From positions 1-49,223 of the forward strand of contig CALDYY010000052.1 of NCBI GenBank assembly GCA_937944245.1: DNA of 49,223 nt, given 5' to 3'. The stretch comes from an uncultured Saprospiraceae bacterium (GTDB lineage: Bacteria > Bacteroidota > Bacteroidia > Chitinophagales > Saprospiraceae). The notes below the pieces were generated by a model, which had not been told where the DNA came from, made no database searches, and saw only the letters and a list, made by a program, of their open reading frames with translations. Position numbers and translations under genes: made by a program. The stretch's first letter is position 1. Each line of letters starts with the position of its first letter. Shown here piece after piece: positions 1-7,726 of this stretch.

Positions 1-144
1 TTCTTTAAGTGAAAATCAATAGTTTGTGGTTCTGACAATAGGAAGGCGAGGGAATTTAGCGGGCTAAATGACTAAGCCTTACTGAAGTCAGGTTCATAAA
101 ATATTGGTTTTCAGTAATTAAAAATTTAAACATGCTCTTAAATT
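1..144 (+). repeat. Dispersed palindromic repeat, left-window copy (right part of the element)
   Basis: Positions 1-111 match 49113-49223 with two differences (positions 8 and 10), so at least two copies exist in direct orientation. The core 11-112 is a palindrome centred at 61.5. Bases 11-60 pair with 63-112 as 35 Watson-Crick and 6 G-U pairs, with the innermost stem TTTAGC/GCTAAA. The right flank (about 116-142) ends in AAATTTAAACATGCTCTTA, whose reverse complement resembles the left flank of the other copy (AGAGCTTGTTTAAA, 49095-49108). The element therefore has inverted outer ends like a MITE or an insertion-sequence derivative. No protein is encoded. The family name is unknown to me. Confidence 0.85.
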
Positions 145-377
145 TAAAAATATCTTTCGTGTGCAGTGAATGAAAACTTTAAAACATACTTCAACTAGAG
201 AAAAGAAAAAATCACTAAGATTATGGTACAAATTTAATGATTTCTTCCTTATAAGAATGTTCAGTCGAATTTTTCCCCTTTCCCTCAATTCTTTTTACTA
301 TTTAGACAATCTTCTCTATATTCGTTTTTTCTTTTTCTGTAAAAGCAAAATTTTATTATATAAAATCACAATTCAGT
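1..377. other. Intergenic region before the first gene
   Basis: This stretch contains the palindromic repeat (1-144) and an AT-rich leader for the amidohydrolase operon. TATATTCG near 317-324 is one base off the TAnnTTTG -7 box and may be the promoter. An open frame starting at 170 runs into the amidohydrolase gene in another frame. It shows no signal peptide or domain and is probably not a gene. I see nothing else. Confidence 0.6.
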
Positions 378-2054
378 ATGTTAAAAAAAATTTACCTATT
401 GTTTATTCTGCTTTCCTCTATTTGGAAATTAGAAGCGCAAGACAACCCCAAACCTATAACCAATACTTTTGTTATTCAGAATGCAACCATCGTTACATCG
501 CCAGGCAAAAAAATAGAGAATGGCTCTATTCTTATCAAAAATGGGCTAATCCAAGCTGTTGGAACAAAAATAAATATTCCTTTTGATGCCAAAATCATTA
601 AAGCGGATTCCATGTTTGTCTATGCAGGCTTTATTGATGGTGCTTCGCATGTAGGTATTCCAAAGCCACAAGGAGAGCAAAAGCGACCAGAAATAAAAGA
701 CCCTGCTAATCCACCAAATGATGTGGCAGGTATCCAACCAGAGCGCATGGTGCGGGACTTACTTAAAGCAGATGAAAAATCCATAGAAGAGTTACGAGAA
801 GTTGGTTTTACGATGGCTCATGTATTCCCTGAAGGTAGAATGTTGCCAGGTAAAGGAGCTATCGTCTTGTTGGGTGGAAAAAGTGTGAATGACTTGATTT
901 TCCTAGAAAATACGGCTCTTTTCATGCAATTTCAGTCAGCTAGAGGTGTTTTTCCTGCTACTTTAATTGGAGTTATTTCCAAATTTGAGGAGTTGTATTT
1001 GCAAGCTAAACAAGCTCACGAACATGAAAAAATGTACGTTGCTAACCCAACAGGGATGAAACGCCCAGAAAAAGACGCTGTGTTAGAAGCCTTTTTTCCT
1101 GTAATTGAGCAGAAGCAAAACCTTTTTATGAAAGCAGAAAGCTCAAAAGAAATTTCAAGAGCGTTGACTTTACAAAAAGAATTAGGTTACCCACTAACAT
1201 TGGTAGAGGTAAAGGAAGGAATTAATTACGCAGATAAACTAAAAAATGTTAATCTTTTTCTTTCACTTAATTTACCTAAAGAAATAAAGGTCGCGGAAAA
1301 GAAAGACAGCATAGCAAAAGTACAAACTTGGGAGGATTTAGAAAAAGAGGGTTTAGAAAAACGTCAAAAAGAAGTTGTTGAACAAAGAGAACAACAAGCA
1401 ACTCAACTAGCAGCAAAAGGCTTAAATTTTGGCTTCTCTACATTAGGCGTTAAGCCCAAAGAAGCAAAAGCTAATTTGATGCGCATGATTGCGGCAGGTT
1501 TAAGCGAAGATATGGCTCTAGCAGCATTGACGACCTATCCTGCAAAAATGCTGGGTATAGATAAAGTAGCTGGTACCGTAGAAAAAGGGAAGATGGCTAA
1601 TTTGCTCATTTCAGATGCGCCTTTTTTCGACAAAGAGTCAAATGTACGCTATGTTTTTGTAGATGGTCAACTTTTTGAATATGAAGCAAAACCTAAGAAA
1701 AAGCCTAAAGCCTCTGGAGAAGAAGAAAAGCCATTGGATATTTCAGGCACTTGGACATACGAAACTTCTGCTGGAGGCATGGATATGTCAGGTCAGTTGG
1801 TGCTTGAAGTGAAAGATAGCGATGTCTCTGGCACAATGTCCAGTCCAATGAATCCTGCGGAAAAAGAGGCAATTAAAAATGCTTCTTTATCGGGAAAAAC
1901 GCTTGAATTTGAAATGAATGTGTCAGGAGGAGGTCAGTCTTTAAAGGTAGTTTATGAACTTACTTTTGATGAAGATTCCTACGAAGGGACAATGAGTGTT
2001 GGGCAATACGGCAGTTTCAAAATAAAAGGTACAAAACTAAATAGCCCTAAATAA
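378..2054 (+). CDS. Exported amidohydrolase-fold protein lacking metal ligands, with C-terminal beta domain
   Basis: 558 aa. An N-terminal signal peptide (about 1-20, ending LEA-QD) suggests export. Residues 28-435 have the layout of the amidohydrolase superfamily: an N-terminal composite beta-sandwich (IQNATIV, ENGSILIKNG), the strand ending GFID, and the C-terminal GTVEKGKMANLLI motif. The usual HxH after GFID is ASH (89-91), so the first histidine is missing. I cannot find the later histidines or the terminal SDs aspartate (the region reads FGFSTLGV). It is thus probably not a normal metal-dependent hydrolase. After a Lys/Glu-rich linker (about 437-452) comes a GTW...GTM beta-strand domain of about 100 aa resembling lipocalin-like domains. 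The next gene starts 33 bp downstream, so the three amidohydrolase genes look like one operon. Confidence 0.85.
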   Translation: MLKKIYLLFILLSSIWKLEAQDNPKPITNTFVIQNATIVTSPGKKIENGSILIKNGLIQAVGTKINIPFDAKIIKADSMFVYAGFIDGASHVGIPKPQGEQKRPEIKDPANPPNDVAGIQPERMVRDLLKADEKSIEELREVGFTMAHVFPEGRMLPGKGAIVLLGGKSVNDLIFLENTALFMQFQSARGVFPATLIGVISKFEELYLQAKQAHEHEKMYVANPTGMKRPEKDAVLEAFFPVIEQKQNLFMKAESSKEISRALTLQKELGYPLTLVEVKEGINYADKLKNVNLFLSLNLPKEIKVAEKKDSIAKVQTWEDLEKEGLEKRQKEVVEQREQQATQLAAKGLNFGFSTLGVKPKEAKANLMRMIAAGLSEDMALAALTTYPAKMLGIDKVAGTVEKGKMANLLISDAPFFDKESNVRYVFVDGQLFEYEAKPKKKPKASGEEEKPLDISGTWTYETSAGGMDMSGQLVLEVKDSDVSGTMSSPMNPAEKEAIKNASLSGKTLEFEMNVSGGGQSLKVVYELTFDEDSYEGTMSVGQYGSFKIKGTKLNSPK

Positions 2055-2087
2055 ATTTATTGCATCATTAAAATTAAGAAAAAAATA

Positions 2088-3476
2088 ATGAAAAATATTC
2101 TAATTAGTATGCTCTGTTTGTTAAGCGTTATTAGCTACGCACAACCTGCAACAGGTGATGTACTCATAAAAAACGGTACAGTGCTTACTATAACAAAAGA
2201 AGTGCTAGAAAATACAGATGTTCTTATTCAACAAGGGAAAATCAAACAAATTGCTAAGAACATTGCTGCGCCAAAGGGTGTCCAAGTGATAGATGCTACT
2301 GGGCTATTTGTAATGCCAGGTATTATTGATGCCCATTCCCATATCGCGCTAGATGTAGTAAATGAAGCGAGTAGCCCTGTTACAGCAGAAGTTGCCGTCG
2401 GCGATGCTATTGACCCTTTTGATATTTCTATTTATCGTGCTTTGGCGGGTGGCGTTACAACTTCTCATGCTATGCACGGTTCTGCTAACGCCATCGGTGG
2501 CGAGTGCCAAACCATTAAACATCGTTGGGGCTTGAGAGAACAACAGGAGTACAAAATGGAGGGCGCACCACGCACCATTAAGTTTGCATTAGGTGAAAAT
2601 CCTATGCGAGTGCATGGCGAAGGCAGAAAAATTCAGCCTGCTACGCGCATGGGCGTTGAGCAAGTCATTCGTCAGGCTTTTGCGGAGGGAAAAGCCTATA
2701 TGGAAGCCAAACAAAAATATGCTGCTAATAAGAAAACAGATGCAACAGCATTACCACCAAAATACAATCGCCGTTTAGAAAAAATGGAGGCTATTTTGAA
2801 AGGTGATATCATCATTCACTGCCATTCTTATCGTGCGGATGAAATTTATATGCTGCTCAATGTGCTTAAAGATTACGGTGTAACAAAAATTTGTTTTCAG
2901 CACGTCAACGAAGGCTTTAAAGTTGCTCCAGAATTAGCTGCTTATGGCGCAACAGCTTCTGTATTTGCCGATTGGTGGGCTTACAAATTTGAGGTGTATT
3001 ACTCTACTCCTTATAACGCAGCTATTTTGATGGAAAATGGGGTAATTACTTCTATTAACTCTGATTCAGGGGATTATATCCGTCATTTATACCATCAAGC
3101 AGGCAAAACACAACGCTACGGAGGTTTATCTAACGACGATGCGCTGAAATTAATCACTATTAATCCTGCTATTCAACTAGGTATCGAAAACAGAGTAGGT
3201 TCCATTGAAGTAGGTAAAGATGGGGATATTGCTATTTTTAAAGGACATCCGCTATCCATTTATGCTGTACCACAAATGACAATTGTAGATGGTATTATTC
3301 GTTTTGATATCAATAAAGACAACGATGATATGCGTATTGACGTTGACCCGGAGGCTTTGCCTGTTTATATGCACCACTCTCAGCATACACACGACCACGA
3401 TCGCTGTATGCAAGATGTATATGAGTTTTTTGAAATGGGCGGCAGGCAGTTTTATTTTCACAATCACAGGCATTAG
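2088..3476 (+). CDS. Exported amidohydrolase (imidazolonepropionase-like), metal ligands intact
   Basis: 462 aa with a signal peptide (1-18, ...ISYA-QP). This is a full amidohydrolase: PGIIDAHSH gives the metal pair H83 and H85. Further conserved elements are IIHCHS, a QHVNEG histidine, the aspartate in INSDSGD, and the C-terminal GSIEVGKDGDIAIF. It should be a periplasmic or surface metal-dependent hydrolase of a cyclic amide, dipeptide-like or similar substrate; the substrate cannot be read from sequence. It lies between two relatives that have lost these residues. The last 35 residues are unusual, with HHSQHTHDHD and a final HNHRH, a histidine-rich tail that could bind or deliver metal. 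Confidence 0.9.
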   Translation: MKNILISMLCLLSVISYAQPATGDVLIKNGTVLTITKEVLENTDVLIQQGKIKQIAKNIAAPKGVQVIDATGLFVMPGIIDAHSHIALDVVNEASSPVTAEVAVGDAIDPFDISIYRALAGGVTTSHAMHGSANAIGGECQTIKHRWGLREQQEYKMEGAPRTIKFALGENPMRVHGEGRKIQPATRMGVEQVIRQAFAEGKAYMEAKQKYAANKKTDATALPPKYNRRLEKMEAILKGDIIIHCHSYRADEIYMLLNVLKDYGVTKICFQHVNEGFKVAPELAAYGATASVFADWWAYKFEVYYSTPYNAAILMENGVITSINSDSGDYIRHLYHQAGKTQRYGGLSNDDALKLITINPAIQLGIENRVGSIEVGKDGDIAIFKGHPLSIYAVPQMTIVDGIIRFDINKDNDDMRIDVDPEALPVYMHHSQHTHDHDRCMQDVYEFFEMGGRQFYFHNHRH

Positions 3477-3561
3477 GAAGCGCTTTAGATTGTTGAACAT
3501 AGCTGTCTAATAATCAGGCTCTTAATAGTAGTTAGATTGAGTGAATCGTCTCATATTATTG

Positions 3562-3585
3562 TGGTTGAGCAGCAATGCTCGACCT
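3562..3585 (+). other. Hairpin between second and third amidohydrolase genes
   Basis: GGTTGAGC (3563-3570) and GCTCGACC (3577-3584) form an 8-bp stem with one G-T pair and a 6-nt loop. No T-run follows, so it is more likely an mRNA processing or stability element than a terminator. Confidence 0.4.
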
Positions 3586-3605
3586 TAACATCAAAAATTA
3601 AATTT

Positions 3606-4913
3606 ATGCAACGTCAAATTATATATTTTACACTAGGTCTTGCGCTTTTTTTGGGAGTGCTGGGTACAAGTTATGCACAAACAGCAAAACCCATTACAGG
3701 CAGTTTTGCACTTACCAATGCCACTATTGTTACCGTTACTAATGGTATTGTTGAAAATGGAACTTTACTAATTCAAAACGGTAAAATTATAGCCATTGGT
3801 AAAGCAGTGGCTATTCCGGATGGTTTTACAGTATTGGATTGTAGCAATCATTTCATCTATCCAGGCTTCATAGATGGCGGAACTAGATTGGGGTTGAGTG
3901 AAGTTGGCTCGATTTCATTGACCCAAGATGACGATGAAATTGGGGAATTTACACCACATATGCAAGCATTAACTGCCGTAAATCCCAACTCTGTAGCCAT
4001 TCCTGTAACGCGCGTGGAAGGCGTCACTACGGTGCTTACCCAACCTACAGGTGGTATGTTTCCTGGCACAGCAGCACTCATCAACCTTGTTGGCTACACA
4101 CCTGACCAGATGTATGCTGGTTTTAAAGGGGTGATTATGAATTTCCCTTCTTCTGCAAAACGTGGTCAATTCGATAGGAGAAGTGATGAGGACTTGAAAA
4201 AGGCAGAGGAAAAAGCCTTGAAAACAGCAAATGAAATTTGGGAGCAACTTGCACTTTATGCAGACATCACCTCTAAAGCCAAAGCCGATGAAAGATTGGA
4301 CTATAATCCAGAAATGGATGCTTTACTACCTGTTTACAAAGGGGAAATGACTTTGTTGCTTGAAGTAAATAAAGATAAAGATATTCTTTCTGCCATTAAG
4401 TGGGTAAAAGAGAAAAAAATACAGAAAGTTGCTTTTACAGGTGTAGCAGAAGGATGGCGAGTGGCAGATTCTCTGGCGAAGGCACAAATTCCTGTTATTA
4501 CAGGTCCAGTTATTGCCATTCCTAATCGCACTTCTGACCGCTATGATGCTGCTTATGCCAATGCTGGCAAAATGCAAAAAGCGGGTGTAAAAGTGGCATT
4601 GCGAACAAATGATGCAGAAAATGTGAGAAATTTGCCTTTTAATGCAGGATTTGCCATCGCTTATGGTATGGATAAGGAAGCAGCGTTAAAGGCAGTAACT
4701 ATTGTACCAGCAGAGCTATTCGGAGTAAATAAAGATTTGGGTTCGCTGGAAGTGGGCAAAAGCGCAACTTTATTTGTTAGCACTGGCGATCCATTTGAAA
4801 CCAGTAGCAACGTGAAATACCTTTTCATAAGTGGCTATCAAGTGCCTCTTGATTCTCGACATATTCAACTTTACAACGAGTTTTTACGCCGAGTACCTGG
4901 CTTCCAAAGATAA
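3606..4913 (+). CDS. Exported amidohydrolase-fold pseudo-enzyme
   Basis: 435 aa from the ATG at 3606. The frame is open back to a TTG at 3537, but the signal peptide (MQRQIIYFTLGLALFLG, ending SYA-QT) begins at 3606. The amidohydrolase framework is clear: TNATIVTVTNG, PGFID, GVTTVL, the EGW motif, and GSLEVGKSATLFVS near the end. The HxH position reads GTR (92-94), and the position of the catalytic Asp reads ALRTND. All normal metal-binding residues therefore seem lost, even more than in the first gene of the operon. Loss is not due to frameshift: the fold motifs are intact. It may be a structural partner of the intact middle enzyme, or may bind ligand without hydrolysis. The operon ends in a strong hairpin. 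Confidence 0.85.
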   Translation: MQRQIIYFTLGLALFLGVLGTSYAQTAKPITGSFALTNATIVTVTNGIVENGTLLIQNGKIIAIGKAVAIPDGFTVLDCSNHFIYPGFIDGGTRLGLSEVGSISLTQDDDEIGEFTPHMQALTAVNPNSVAIPVTRVEGVTTVLTQPTGGMFPGTAALINLVGYTPDQMYAGFKGVIMNFPSSAKRGQFDRRSDEDLKKAEEKALKTANEIWEQLALYADITSKAKADERLDYNPEMDALLPVYKGEMTLLLEVNKDKDILSAIKWVKEKKIQKVAFTGVAEGWRVADSLAKAQIPVITGPVIAIPNRTSDRYDAAYANAGKMQKAGVKVALRTNDAENVRNLPFNAGFAIAYGMDKEAALKAVTIVPAELFGVNKDLGSLEVGKSATLFVSTGDPFETSSNVKYLFISGYQVPLDSRHIQLYNEFLRRVPGFQR

Positions 4914-4917
4914 ACTT

Positions 4918-4963
4918 AAAAGGCGACAAGTCTTTTCTTTATTGAGTGCACTTGTCGCCTTTT
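4918..4963. terminator. Bidirectional terminator between amidohydrolase operon and deacetylase
   Basis: Perfect 14-bp inverted repeat, AAAAGGCGACAAGT (4918-4931) and its complement (4950-4963), with an 18-nt loop. A/T tracts sit at both ends of the stem. It lies between converging genes and can serve both strands. Confidence 0.85.
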
Positions 4964-4982
4964 CAATATTTGCAATACACCA

Positions 4983-5633
4983 TTAAGCTGACTTTGCGTA
5001 TTCTTTTGCTTGAAGGGCAGTTTCATTAATTGCCTCAAAGCGGTAGCCGCGTTCAGAAAAGTGTTTTAGTGTTCTAGGTAGCACGTACTCTAAGCGCGTT
5101 CTAGCTTTCTGACTATCGTGCAGCACTACGATAGAGCCTTCACTTGCTCCTGAAATGATGTTTTCCAAGCATTTTTCTTTATCCAACTGCACATCGAAGT
5201 CGCCACTCAACACATCCCACATCACAATTTGATAATGACGCTGCAAAAACTGCGCTTGCTTGGGTTTCAAGCGACCATAGGGTGGACGAAAGAGATTAGA
5301 TTTCACCAAATGCGCGCAGTGGCGAATGTTATGGAAATAAGTAAGGTTATCTGTTTGCCAACCATCCATGTGGTGATAAGTATGATTACCTACCACATGA
5401 CCTGCCGCTGACACTGCTTCAAAAATAGGTTTATGCTTTCGCACATTGTCCCCTACACAGAAAAAAGTTGCCTTAGCGTTATATGCTTCTAGCTCTTGGA
5501 GTACCCAAGGGGTAACTTCAGGGATTGGTCCGTCATCAAAAGTGAGGTAAATTGTTTTTTCGGCACTGGGTAAATTCCAAATAAAATTTGGAAAGAAATT
5601 TTGAATTAATTTTGGAGTTCTTGTTAAATACAT
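4983..5633 (-). CDS. Polysaccharide deacetylase (NodB domain)
   Basis: 216 aa from the ATG at 5633; a TTG at 5648 would add five residues. NodB homology motifs are all present. TFDDG supplies the catalytic base and metal aspartate (D33, D34). HTYHH gives metal ligands H84 and H88. RPPYG follows, and LHDS gives the catalytic H172. Such enzymes remove N-acetyl groups from peptidoglycan or other amino-sugar polymers with a divalent metal. No signal peptide is seen, but residues 1-20 are hydrophobic enough to leave location open. The gene is 69 nt downstream of the photolyase coding end with no terminator between, so the two may be cotranscribed, although a CAAAAATA (reverse -7) box at 5656-5663 offers its own promoter. 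Confidence 0.88.
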   Translation of the reverse strand: MYLTRTPKLIQNFFPNFIWNLPSAEKTIYLTFDDGPIPEVTPWVLQELEAYNAKATFFCVGDNVRKHKPIFEAVSAAGHVVGNHTYHHMDGWQTDNLTYFHNIRHCAHLVKSNLFRPPYGRLKPKQAQFLQRHYQIVMWDVLSGDFDVQLDKEKCLENIISGASEGSIVVLHDSQKARTRLEYVLPRTLKHFSERGYRFEAINETALQAKEYAKSA

Positions 5634-5655
5634 AGCATAAGAAGTCAAAAAATTA

Positions 5656-5663
5656 CAAAAATA
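5656..5663 (-). promoter_or_regulatory. Possible -7 box of the deacetylase gene
   Basis: On the minus strand this reads TATTTTTG, matching TAnnTTTG. It is 22 nt upstream of the ATG at 5633. No clear TTG -33 element is seen at the right distance. Confidence 0.35.
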
Positions 5664-5700
5664 ATACCCATTTAAGACGAATTAAACTCAGGTTACGCTG

Positions 5701-7203
5701 CTACAATTTGGGTGGAATTTTGCTTTTTAACTTTTCTTGATATTCCTTTATATTCTTTGGGATACAATGCAAAGCAAAAATAGCTTCTAATTGATTCTGA
5801 ATATCGGGTTGATTTCTCAAATTCCAATAGCGCTCTTTGTTAAAACGAGTGGCTACCTCGTAATCAACGATAGCTTTAGGATAATCTTTGCCAAGTACAC
5901 AACCGTAAAAGCGTTGCTCTAGTGCAGTCATTTTCCAGATTTCGGGTAACAATTTAGGGGGTATATTTTGCAACTCTGGCAACCATTTTTTGATGAATAC
6001 GCCGTCGGGGTCGTGTTTTTCTGCTTGGACAATCGGATTGAAAATACGCATAGTATGATAACCGGTTAAACCTGCTTGCATCTGAATTTGTGGATAGTGA
6101 ATGCCTGGTTCAAAGTCCAAAAATAAACGTGCTAGATGGGTGGCTACTGCTTTCCAATCCTGCCAAAGGGTGAAAGTAGCAAAGGTAACGAGCATGGCGC
6201 GCATTCTGAAATTGATGTAACCTGTTGCTTCAAGGCAACGCATACTTGCGTCCACAATGGGAAAACCTGTTTTGGCGGTTGCCCAAGCCTCGAAACGTTC
6301 ATCTAGCGTTCGGTCTAAAGCTAAAAATCCTTTGTTGATGGGTTCATGTTCCATTTGCCATTGCGATTCTAATTTTTGAAGATAATGGCTGCGCCACCAA
6401 AGACGTGTTTGAAAATGCTCTAGCATGGGAACGTGCTTGGAACTTGGTTTATGCGATTCTACTGCTTGGTAAAGTTGGCGCATACTCAAATTGCCATAGG
6501 CTAAGAATGGAGAAACGCGGCTACTACTGACTCGACTAGCTTCAGGCTTGGAAATCTGATGAATATAATTGGCTGCTCGATGATGTACAAAAGATGAAAA
6601 GTATTTTCGCCCCATTGTCTCACCACCCGGTTGAAAAGAAGGAACTATGGTATTTTTTTTACTCCAATCAAATGGCTTACATTCGGGTAGTTGAACTGTT
6701 TTTAAGTGCTTTAAATCGGGATGTTCTAGTGGCTGTTGCAAGAAATGTTCAACTTGTTTTTCCCAATGCGTTCGGCTTTTTAGCCCTCGTATCACAGCAT
6801 CTTGGCTGTATTCTTTCCATTCAATTTGATGTTGTTGGCAGTATTGCTTTACTGCTTTATCCCGTTCAAAAGTAGCTGCAATACCAATTTCCATATGTGA
6901 AAAAATAGTATTGACCTCAAAATGCTGCCTAATTTGTTCAAAACCAGTAATTACTTCTGTCTTAAAGATGTGAAGAATAGCGTTGTTGTATGATTTTAAA
7001 CGTTCTTGTAAATCCGACAAAGACTGCTGAGCAAATTGCCAATGCCTTGCGCTATACTGAGGAGTACGGAGCAGAGAAGGTTCAAAAAAATAGCACAGTA
7101 AAATAGGTGAACCTGCTACTATCGCCGCTGATAGCGGTGCGTGGTCGGTTAGACGCAAATCCCTTTTAAACCAAACAATATTGCACAACTGCTTCTGAAT
7201 CAT
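5701..7203 (-). CDS. Cryptochrome/photolyase family protein with divergent FAD loop
   Basis: 500 aa from the ATG at 7203; a TTG at 7239 would add 12 residues before the conserved start. The N-terminal Rossmann-like antenna domain opens with IVWFKRDLRLTDHAPL. The C-terminal FAD-binding domain contains GFPIVDASMRCL, NFRMRAM (about 331-335) and RIFNP...EKHDPDGVFIKKWLPEL. The loop that in classical class I CPD photolyases reads NNGGWQWAA is replaced by EPGIHYPQIQMQAG (365-378). The Trp of the electron-transfer triad in that loop and the flavin-contacting Asn are thus not conserved. It is likely a light-driven DNA repair or light-sensing flavoprotein of a separate subclass; substrate cannot be assigned. 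The upstream hairpin at 7271-7310 separates it from the lipoprotein gene. Confidence 0.88.
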   Translation of the reverse strand: MIQKQLCNIVWFKRDLRLTDHAPLSAAIVAGSPILLCYFFEPSLLRTPQYSARHWQFAQQSLSDLQERLKSYNNAILHIFKTEVITGFEQIRQHFEVNTIFSHMEIGIAATFERDKAVKQYCQQHQIEWKEYSQDAVIRGLKSRTHWEKQVEHFLQQPLEHPDLKHLKTVQLPECKPFDWSKKNTIVPSFQPGGETMGRKYFSSFVHHRAANYIHQISKPEASRVSSSRVSPFLAYGNLSMRQLYQAVESHKPSSKHVPMLEHFQTRLWWRSHYLQKLESQWQMEHEPINKGFLALDRTLDERFEAWATAKTGFPIVDASMRCLEATGYINFRMRAMLVTFATFTLWQDWKAVATHLARLFLDFEPGIHYPQIQMQAGLTGYHTMRIFNPIVQAEKHDPDGVFIKKWLPELQNIPPKLLPEIWKMTALEQRFYGCVLGKDYPKAIVDYEVATRFNKERYWNLRNQPDIQNQLEAIFALHCIPKNIKEYQEKLKSKIPPKL

Positions 7204-7270
7204 TTTTTCAAAACGATGTACAGAAAGGATAGTTTGCAAAAATTATTCCACGATTTTGTCAAATAGGAAA

Positions 7271-7310
7271 AGTTGCGGAATAAAACCGATAAAAGGACTA
7301 TTCCGCAACT
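7271..7310 (-). terminator. Terminator of the four-gene aceK unit
   Basis: AGTTGCGGAATA (7271-7282) and its perfect complement (7299-7310) form a 12-bp stem with a 16-nt loop just past the lipoprotein stop codon. On the minus strand a TTTCCTATTTG tract follows. Confidence 0.75.
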
Positions 7311-7316
7311 CTATTC

Positions 7317-7709
7317 TTAGTAGGCTTCCTGTGCTGCTTTTACCATAGAAAAGCGAAATTCTAAATTTTGCAATTCCGTCTTTAATATCATCACAGACTC
7401 TGTCAGCGATTCAATCGTGTAATCAATTTTGGCTGCACCTCTCTGTTGAAGTGTATTACCGTTTAGCTGATACTCACTTTGTCCCTCAGCGGTAGGTAAA
7501 TTGGTTTCCATAGTACCATCTGCTGAAAACTCAAAGTAAAGATTGTCAAGTGTGCCCGTAGGTCTTCCACTTCGAGTAGCTTGTTGGACTTCCCATTTAC
7601 CAATAATTTGGCTAGGCTCTAACTCAGTGGTGCTTTTTGTTTCGGAAGCACAAGACCAAATTAATAAGGCGTTAAACGCTAAGGCTATCCAATAATTGCA
7701 ATTTGTCAT
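7317..7709 (-). CDS. Small lipocalin-like lipoprotein
   Basis: 130 aa. The N-terminus has a hydrophobic segment ending LLIWSC, a lipobox with C20 as the likely lipidated residue. The rest has the pattern of Bacteroidota lipocalin-like proteins: IIGKWEVQQATRSG, then FEFSADGTMET, then a sequence of short beta strands ending in RFSMVKA. The function is unknown, probably a periplasmic or outer-membrane ligand-binding lipoprotein. It starts 17 nt after the acyltransferase gene ends and is followed by a hairpin, so it is the last gene of the unit. Confidence 0.7.
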   Translation of the reverse strand: MTNCNYWIALAFNALLIWSCASETKSTTELEPSQIIGKWEVQQATRSGRPTGTLDNLYFEFSADGTMETNLPTAEGQSEYQLNGNTLQQRGAAKIDYTIESLTESVMILKTELQNLEFRFSMVKAAQEAY

Positions 7710-7726
7710 AAATTAAAAAGTATGGT

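Noticed and set aside
170-586. Open frame of 138 aa at the left edge
   Set aside because: It overlaps the amidohydrolase gene in another frame, has no signal peptide or domain and a composition typical of AT-rich non-coding DNA. Treated as a shadow.
378-4913. First and third amidohydrolase genes as pseudogenes
   Set aside because: Frames are intact, fold motifs are kept and signal peptides are good. Loss of metal ligands alone does not make them pseudogenes.
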